A stretch of 64,000 nucleotides of DNA from Teredinibacter purpureus (GTDB lineage Bacteria; Pseudomonadota; Gammaproteobacteria; Pseudomonadales; Cellvibrionaceae): assembly GCF_014217335.1 (NCBI RefSeq), contig NZ_CP060092.1, forward strand, positions 3,117,501-3,181,500, written 5' to 3'. Made by a program: the position numbers and the translations under genes. Below the pieces are notes generated by a model, which saw nothing but the letters and a program-made list of their open reading frames with translations, searched no databases and was not told the origin of the DNA. This document shows positions 34,782 through 43,700 of the stretch, piece by piece; within the stretch, counting starts at the first letter, position 1, and each line of letters opens with the position of its first letter.

Positions 34782-37700
34782 CTAATAATGTTGCGCTGAA
34801 AATTTTGCAACGACTCGACGATTTGTTTTTCGGGCTTCTAAGGCTGTACTGTTGACTAGCGGCGCCGATTCGCCATAACCAATTGCCGTAATTCTTGCGG
34901 GCTCTATCGCCCTATCGTTACGTAGTATGGCGGCGACCTTATTGGCTCTTTTTTGGGAGAGTTGTTGGTTCGTTTGCTCGTTGCCAACGTCGTCGGTATG
35001 ACCTTCTATTGTGACGTTTATCTTCGGGTATTTGCGCATAAATTCTGCCACGCGTTCTATTTCGCTGTTGTAATGGGTATTTACAATAGCACTGCCAGTA
35101 TCAAATAGAATATTGAGTTTGATTTCTATCTTGGCTTCTTCCGATTGTTGGCTACAACCGCGCTCGTCTACGGGTTCGTTGAGGGGTGTTTGCGGGCACT
35201 GGTCGTGTAAGTCGATAACCCCGTCGCTGTCATCGTCCGTTGGCAGGCTAATTATAGCCGAGACAGGTTCGGGTGTTGATGTTGGAATTGTCGTAGGCAT
35301 TGGTGCTGAACTGGGTGTTGCTATTGCAATCTTAGGCTGTTGTGTTGCGTTCTTTTTAGCGAAGGAAAACCCCACGGTTGCCAAATAGGTTTGCGCATCA
35401 ACATCAAAGCTTGTGGCTTCTGCACGAATAAACATTCTAGAGGTTAGGTTCCATTCAAGACCTGCACCTAACATGAGTTGTGTACTGGTGTTTTGGTTAT
35501 AGATATCGGTTTCGCCGGTGCTGTCATTTATTAGGCTAGCAAGGCCTCCGCGTATAAAAAAATTAGCTCTTTTATTGGCGTTGCGAAAATAGTAGCCCAC
35601 GCTTAGGGACGGCGTTTTGTAAGTAATGCTTTGTTCACCGCCGAGCGATGGGTTTCTAGGCGCTGTTTTAGCGGCACCAAGATCGGTGTAATTGAATTCG
35701 GTAAATAGCGTGTCGGTAACTTGGTAACCTATATATAGTGCGTAAGCTGTGTCGTTTTTAGCGGTGATATCCCAACCACTATTGTTCTCATTGGGTTCCA
35801 AGTGGCTTACGCCCAGGCCTGCTCCCATATAGAGGGCTCTCTGGTCATCGCGTTCCGCCAGTATGTGGGATGTGGAGGAGAGTAGCAGAACGGCCCCTAG
35901 AGTAACGGCAAGACATGTACGTTGTTTGCGGTTTGATGTGGAGCCTAGTAGGGCAATAAATACTAGAAAGAGTAGGCTTGAAAGATCGGCTGTGCCGCCA
36001 CCTTTAACAGCGGTTTCTATTTGTCGCTGTGCTTGCAGTTGGTCTTGTATGCCGTCGTTGTTGTAATCGCCATTCTCTTGATCGTCTGTGTAGCTATCAC
36101 CGTCGGTGTCAACGTCTTGATAAGCAAGTAACCCATCGTTATCTATATCGACGGTACTGATGACGGCGTCGTCAATACCGTCGCCGTTGAGATCGCTACC
36201 ACCGGTAAAGTCGGCGTCGTAGCCATCGTCAATACCATCACGATCAAGGTCTTGTCCCGTTCCATTGGTCATTACATTTTCTTCCGTATCGGTTAAACCA
36301 TCGCTGTCACTATCGCTATCGTAACGATCGGGGTCGCCATCGTTGTCGGTATCAAAAACGTTTATTAGCCCTGTTTGGGTGTCGTCTATACCGTCGTTGT
36401 TGGTGTCTTGGCCGCCGGTATTATCGACATCGAGACTGTCTTGAATGCCATCGGCATCACTGTCGTTAGTGCCAAGAGCATCTGGATCGAAGGCGTCGTC
36501 TAGGCCGTCGTTATCGGTGTCGGTGAAGGTTGGTATGGCTAAGCCGCTTTCGAACCAGTCGCTTAACCCATCGTTGTCGCTGTCACGATCTAATCGGTTA
36601 GGTATACCATCATTGTCGGTGTCGCCATTGCCTTCGATTGTGTCGGGTATACCATCGTTGTCATCGTCGATGTCTTGGTGTTCGGGTATGCCGTCACCGT
36701 CGCTATCAAGAATATGCCCGCGAACGGTGTTGTCACCGTCGAAGGCGTCGTCTAGCCCGTCGCTATCGTTATCGCTGACAACGTCGATACGGCCATCGCC
36801 ATTGGTATCGAGCAAGACGGCGGCGGTACTTTCGATATCGCTAATGCCATCGTTATTACTGTCCAGATCAAAGAGGTCGGCAGTGCCGTCGTTATCGGTG
36901 TCGGGCAGCATGGTTAAGGGGGGTTGGCCATGATCGGCGAGCCCATTTTCATCACTATCGATTACGCCGGCTTCTTGGGCATCGAGCAGGCCGTCATTAT
37001 CGCTGTCGAGGTCGAAGATATTGGGCACGCCATCGTTGTCAGTGTCATTAAACGTTGCAGCGTCGTCGATTCCGTCGGCATTAAGGTCGGCACCTCCGGT
37101 GATATCGACATCATAGCGGTCGTCGATGCCATCTGCGTCGTTATCGTGGCCGGTTATAAGGTTTTCAAGGCCGTCGTTAATGCCATCGTTATCGCTATCG
37201 GCATCGCGGAAATCCGGTAGGCCGTCGCCGTCGGTATCGCGAAGGGCGGGGTTATCAACCCAGCCATCGTTGTTGCTATCGGTGCCGTCGACAAAGTCAC
37301 TGTCGAAGGCATCGTCTATGCCGTCGTTGTCACTATCGGTATAGATGAAACCAAATTCTAGCGCATCAGGAATGCCGTCGTTGTCTGAATCCAAATCAAT
37401 GATATCGGGGAGGCCATCGCGGTCACTATCACGCAGTGCGTTGTCGTCTATGCCGTCGCTATTTGAGTCTTGGCCACCGGTTTGGTCCACGTCGATACTG
37501 TCGTCTATGCCGTCGCTGTCGGCATCAGTGCCGGTAATGTCATTCTCTTGTGCGTCGGGCATTCCGTCGTTGTCGCTATCGCGGTCGTATATGGCGTTGT
37601 TACCGTCGTTGTCGGTGTCATTGTCGGTTTCTAGGCTATCGGGTAAGCCATCTTCGTCGCGATCTAGCACATTATCGAGGTAGTCCACTACGCCGTCTCT

Positions 37701-40700
37701 GTCGTTGTCGGCGTCGCCTTCGATGGCGTCACTGATTCCATCACCATCGCTATCGAGGTCTAAATAGTTTGGCTGACCATCGAGATCGGTATCGCGTTCT
37801 CCTTCGAGCTGGTCGGTTAGGCTATCGCCGTCGCTATCTCTATCCCGGAAATCGGGCGTTGTGTCGCTGTCGGTATCGCGCGTGTTAATGGCATCGTCTA
37901 TACCGTCGCCGTTGATGTCACTTCCCCCGGTTTGATTGCTGTCGAGAGTATCGCTAATACCGTCGCTGTCTTGATCGCTGGTGCTAAAGCCGCTTTCTGT
38001 TGTATCGACAATGCCGTCGTTGTCGCTATCAGTGTCTTGGTAGTCGGGTAAGGTGTCGTAATCGGTGTCGATAGCGGCGGCAATGTCGTCGATACCGTCA
38101 CCATTGGTGTCGCTGCCTGTAGTGCTATCAACATCGTAAAGATCATCGATTTGGTCATTGTCGGTGTCAATTCCTGATGCTCCGCTTTCGAGCAGGTCGG
38201 GTATCCAATCGTTGTCACTATCAAGATCGCGATAGTCGGGTATTGTGTCGCTATCGGTGTCGAGTAGCTGGGCATCGTCGTCGATACCGTTAAAGTCAAC
38301 ATCACTTCCGCCAGTTTGGTCTGGGTCGAAGCTGTCGTCGATGCCGTCACTGTCTGTATCGATTCGTGTGGTATTACTTTCAATCAGGTCGGGCAGGGCA
38401 TCGTTATCGCTATCGATATCGAGGTAGTCGGCCCACGCATCACCGTCGGTGTTGCGTGCTTGTGCTAGGTCGTCGATGCCGTCGTTGTTGATGTCCGTGC
38501 CACCGGTTTGGTCTAGGTCGAATGCATCTATAATGCCGTCCATATCGGCATCACTAGGTGCTGTGCCGGCTTCTAGGGCGTCGGGCAGGGTGTCGTTATC
38601 GCTGTCTAGGTCTCGGAAATTGGTGAGGCCATCGAGGTCGCTGTCGGTTGTGCCTTCATAGGCGTCGGGCAGTGTGTCGTTGTCGGTATCGAGGTCTAGG
38701 TAATCGGGTATTCCGTCAGCATCGTGGTCGCTGGGTAGAATGTTGTCATCAATTCCGTCGTTGTTTGCGTCGTTGCCCTGTGTAATGTCGACATCAAATC
38801 GATCGTTAATACCATCAAAATCACTGTCGTTAGGGAAAAGTACGCCTTCTATTGCGTCGAGTAGCCCGTCGTTATCACTGTCAATATCACGGTAGTTGGG
38901 TATGCCGTCCATATCCGTATCTTGCGTGCCTTCAAGTATATCGGGTATGCCATCGGCGTCTTCGTCACGGCTGTTATCGAGGTAGTCGGGCGTTCCGTCT
39001 AAGTCGGTATCGCGGGTACCTTCAATGCTGTCGGCGATGCCATCGTTGTCGGAGTCGGTGTCTCGGCTGTTTGGGGTTCCGTCGCCGTCGGTATCGTCGC
39101 TGCCTTCGGTTAAATTAGGGATGCCGTCGCCATCGTCGTCGGTATCGGTAATGTCCGGCGTGCCGTCTTCGTCTAGGTCTTCCAGAATGGTTAGCGTAAC
39201 CGTGGCGGGAGCGGAGTTTTCAAGCCCGTCGTGTACGGTAAAGGTGAAGCTATCGGTACCACTATAATGGGTGGTTGGTGTGTAGAGTAAAGCTGGGCCT
39301 GTGCCGGAGAGTGTGCCGTTTACAGGTGTACTAACGATGTTGAAGGTGAGTGTTTGACCGTCGGGGTCGGTGCCGTTAAGGGTTAGCACGGCTGGAATGT
39401 TTTCTACGGTAGTTTGGCTTTGCGGTAAGGCGGTAGGCGCAGCGTTACCACCTGTCACGGTTAAATTAAAGCTCGGTAATGAACGTGTGACGAGGCTGTC
39501 GCTCACTGCAATAACAATGTTATTGGTAACACCATTGTCGGTTGCGTTTGGCGTGCCAGAAAGTTCTCCGGTTGTGGTGTTATAGCTGGCCCATGTTGGT
39601 TTGTTGGTGATGCTGAAGATTAGCGTATCACCCGCGTCGACATCCGTTGCTGTTGGTGTGAAGTTGTAATGACTATCGGCCGCAACACTCGTAGCGGGGC
39701 TGCCCACTATTGCTGGTGCGTCGTTGGTATTGGTAACCGTAAGGTTAAAGGCCGCGAGCGACACAATGGATAGGCCGTCTGTAACACTCAACACCACATT
39801 GTCGGTTGTACCAACATCCCCATTGGTAGGCGTTCCGTTAAGCGCGCCTGTTGTTGTGTCGAAGCTAGCCCAGGCGGGCAGGTTACTAATGGCAAATGTT
39901 AATAGATCACCATCGGCATCGGTTGCCGCTGGGATAAAGCGGTAAGGGGTATCTTCTGGGGTACTTGTAGTGGGTGATCCCGACATTATGGGGGCGTCGG
40001 CCACAGCGATAATATCGAAGCTGAGTGCGGCACTGTGGATGCCGCCATTGCCATCAGTGGTTTCCATCGCTATACCGCCCGCATTTATGCCACTTAGGTT
40101 TGCGGTGGGCGTAAAGGTTGCGTCTGTGAGCGCGGTGTTAATCTCAACTAAGCTACCCGTAAAGGCCATGGTGGTGTCATTGGTCCCCGTGCCAACGCTA
40201 AAGCTAAGGCCGGCACTACTAATGCTCAGTGTTCCACCTGTTGCAACAAGCGTCGTTGTTTGGCTGTCGCCGTCGTTGTCGGCTATTGTGAATGTGTTTT
40301 CGAGCGCGATATTTGCATCATCTTCATTCGCGTTTGGTGCCGCAGGCAGCGTAATAACTGGGGCGTCGTTAGAGGCGTTAATATCAAACACAAGTGCTTT
40401 GGAATCGGTGCCACCGTTACCGTCGTTGGTGGTTACTTGAATGCCACCAGCATTACTGCCGTTGAGGTTGGGTGTGGGTGTAAAGGTTAAGGTATCGAGC
40501 GCCGCGTTGGCATCGGTGAGTGAGGCTACAAACACCATGCTGGCATCGTTGGCGCCGTCACCTGTGGTGAAGGTTAAACCGGTTGTGGTGAGGCTGCCGG
40601 TACCGCCGGTAAGGGTAAGGGTGACGGTTTGAATATCACCATCTACGTCGGTCAGGTGAAGCGTATTGTCTATGGCGATAGCGGTATCGTCTTCAGTTAT

Positions 40701-43700
40701 TGACGGCGCCGAGGGTAAGGTTACGTTAGGGGCGTCGTTTACAGCAGTAATATCAAAGCTTACGGTGGCATTGGTGGTGCCATTGTCGTCGGTCGTTTGA
40801 ATCGCAATGCTGCCGGCATTGGTGCCGTTGATATCGGCGGAAGCATCGAAGGTCATACTGTCGAGCGCGGTGTTTATGGCCGCTAATGTGCCACTAAAGG
40901 CTGCGTTGCTGTCGCTGCTGCCGTTGCCAACGGTAAAGGTTATTCCTGTGGTGGAAAACGATACGGTACCGCCGGTAATCGTTAACACTACGGTTTGGTT
41001 GTCCGTATCACTATCGTTAATTTGTATGCCGTTATCGAGGGCGACCAATGCATCATCTTCGCTCACTACCGGTGGTGCGGGCAATGTGATGATGGGTACG
41101 CCTGCCGCGGAAATGTCAAAGGTGAAGCTTTGTGTATCACTGCCGGTATTCCCGTCGTTGGTACTGATTTGAAGCCCACCAGTATTGGCGCCACTGAGGT
41201 TGGTGGTGGGTGTAAAGGTCATGGCATCAAGTGCAGTGTTGAGTGAGGCGAGGGTGCCGCTGAAGGTCATGGTGGTGTCGTCGGTACCGTCACCGGTGCT
41301 GAACGTGAGGCCGGTGGTGCTTACGCTGGCAGTACCGCCAGTAAGCGTGAGGGTGACGGTTTGAGCATCGTTGTCGACATCGATGATACCCACGTTATCG
41401 GCAAAGGCGACATTGGCCACGTTTTCAGCAACAGCAGGTGCCGACGGTAATGTGATGATGGGCGCATCGTTGGTGTTGGTTACGGCGAGGTTAAAGGCCG
41501 GTAAGTTTACCGTTTCGATGCCATCAGTCACGCTTATGAGAATGCCAGTGGTAGAGCCGACATCGTCATTGCTGGGTGTGCCTGACAGTACGCCGGTAGT
41601 GGTGCTAAATAGCGCCCATGTGGGCGGGTTGGTAATGGCAAAGGTAAGCGTGTCTGCCGCGTCAATATCATTGGCTGTGGGGGTAAAGCGATAGGCGCTG
41701 TCTTCGGCTACGGTGGTGATGGGTGTGCCGGTGAGGGTGGGGACATCGTTAGTCGCAGCAATATTAAACACTAAATTTTCCGAATCACTTCCACTGTTTC
41801 CGTCATTCGTAGTGATCTGAATACCACCTGCATTGGAGCCGTTTACATTTGCCGTGGGTGTAAAAGTGAGCGCATCAAGAGCGGTGTTTATATTCGTAAG
41901 TGTTCCACTAAATTCCAGGCTGCTATCGTCTGTTCCGTCACCCGTAGCAAAACTCAAACCTGTGATGCTTAGGCTTGCCGTTCCACCGGTAATGGTTAAG
42001 CTAACGGTTTGGTTGTCGTTGTCGACATCCGTAATAATTACCGTATTGTCGATAGCGATATTAGCGTCGTCTTCGTTAACTGTTGGCGACGCTGGCAGCG
42101 TAATAATCGGCGCATCATTTTCAGCGGTAATATTAAATAATAGACTTTCTGAATCGGCTCCGCCGCTTCCGTCATTGGCAGAAATCTGAATGCCGCCCGC
42201 ATTAGTGCCATTTAAATTTTCGGTAGGCGTGAAGGTGAGTGTATCTAAAGCAGCATTAATATTGGATAAGGTTCCACTAAAAACCATGCTGCTATCGTCA
42301 GTACCATCGCCGGTTGTAAAACTTAAACTGGTTGTGGCGAGGCTCGCAGTACCACCGGTAATCGTAAGAGTAATGGTTTGATTATCACTTTCTATATCGA
42401 AAATATTAATGTCGTTTGCGATAGCAACATTTGTATCATCTTCGGTTACAGTTGGGGATGTGGGTAGCGCCACAATCGGCGCATCATTGTCGGCCATTAT
42501 AGTAAATAACAAACTTTCTGAATCGGTTCCGCCGCTTCCGTCACTAGTGGCAATCTGAAGGCCGCCCGCATTAGTACCATTTAAGTTGGGTGTCGCTGTG
42601 AAAGATAGGGTATCTAAAGCGGTATTAATATTGGATAGGCTTCCACTGAAGATCATGCTGCTATCGTCGGTGCCGTCACCGGAGGTAAAACTTAAACCAG
42701 TGGTAGAAATACTCGCGGTACCACCGGTAATCGTAAGAGTAATGGTTTGATTATCACTTTCTATATCGAAAATATTAATGTCGTTTGCGATAGCAACATT
42801 TGTATCATCTTCGGTGACCGTGGGAGAAGTGGGTAATGTAACGACAGGTGCATCGTTGGTTGCGGTTATAGTTTGGCTTGCTTGTATTGCATTATTACCC
42901 GCAACATTTTCAACGTCTGCGGTGGCTGTTTCGCTTAGATTCAAGGCTTGTAGTGCAAGTGCTGGAACAGTAATTGACCACGCGTTAGACGCTACGCTGC
43001 CGGTATAGGTTGAGCCGTTCAGCTCTAATGTAACCGTCTGGCCATCTTCAACGTTTGTCGTTGTACCTGTAAAATTAATATCAGTATTATCTTCGGTAGC
43101 ATCAATAGTGTTGTCGCCAGCCACGGTGTTCAGGCTTATGCTTGGGGTGGTAAGGCTATGGCTTACGGTACGAGTTGCTTGCGGTGCAACGTCACCTGCC
43201 AACGTGGCAACATCGGCTGTTAATATGGTTACGGTGGGGAGTGCTTGTGCATCTATAGCAGGAAGTGTTGCTGTCCATGTGCCATCGCCACTGACGGACG
43301 CCGTGTAGGTGTCGGAGGCCGTAAAGTTAATAGCGATTGGTGTGCCGGATGCGAGGCTAGTGATAGAAATATTGTCAAACGCGATATCGCCTTCTATATT
43401 GGCAGATTTACCGTTTGCATTTAACTGCAAGCCAATACCTACCACGCTTGTTAGATCGAATCCAGGTTGTACATAATTGAGGTTGCCCGTCGATATATTC
43501 GTGAGTGTTAGGGTTGTCCAACTGTTAGCAACTAGGCCGCTTGCTTGCTGCCATACAATAGCGGCATAGCGGTCACTGCTATCGCGTACGTAGGGCTGAA
43601 CCGACAAATTGCCATCAACGACGTAAGGGGAGGGAACCTTCACATCAACAGCGTAGGTAGCGCCGGTCATGTCAATGGATTCAATAGGCGATTCGGTCGT

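Noticed and set aside
36040..39190. Short regularly spaced repeats that could suggest a CRISPR-like array.
   Set aside because: Repeats are imperfect, in frame, encode D.D.DG units and have no unique spacers of fixed length.
36445..43308. Many long plus-strand frames opposite the giant protein gene, rich in Ser, Pro and Leu.
   Set aside because: They mirror the Asp/Gly/Thr codons of the repeats on the other strand; none has a ribosome binding site and composition is a simple shadow.
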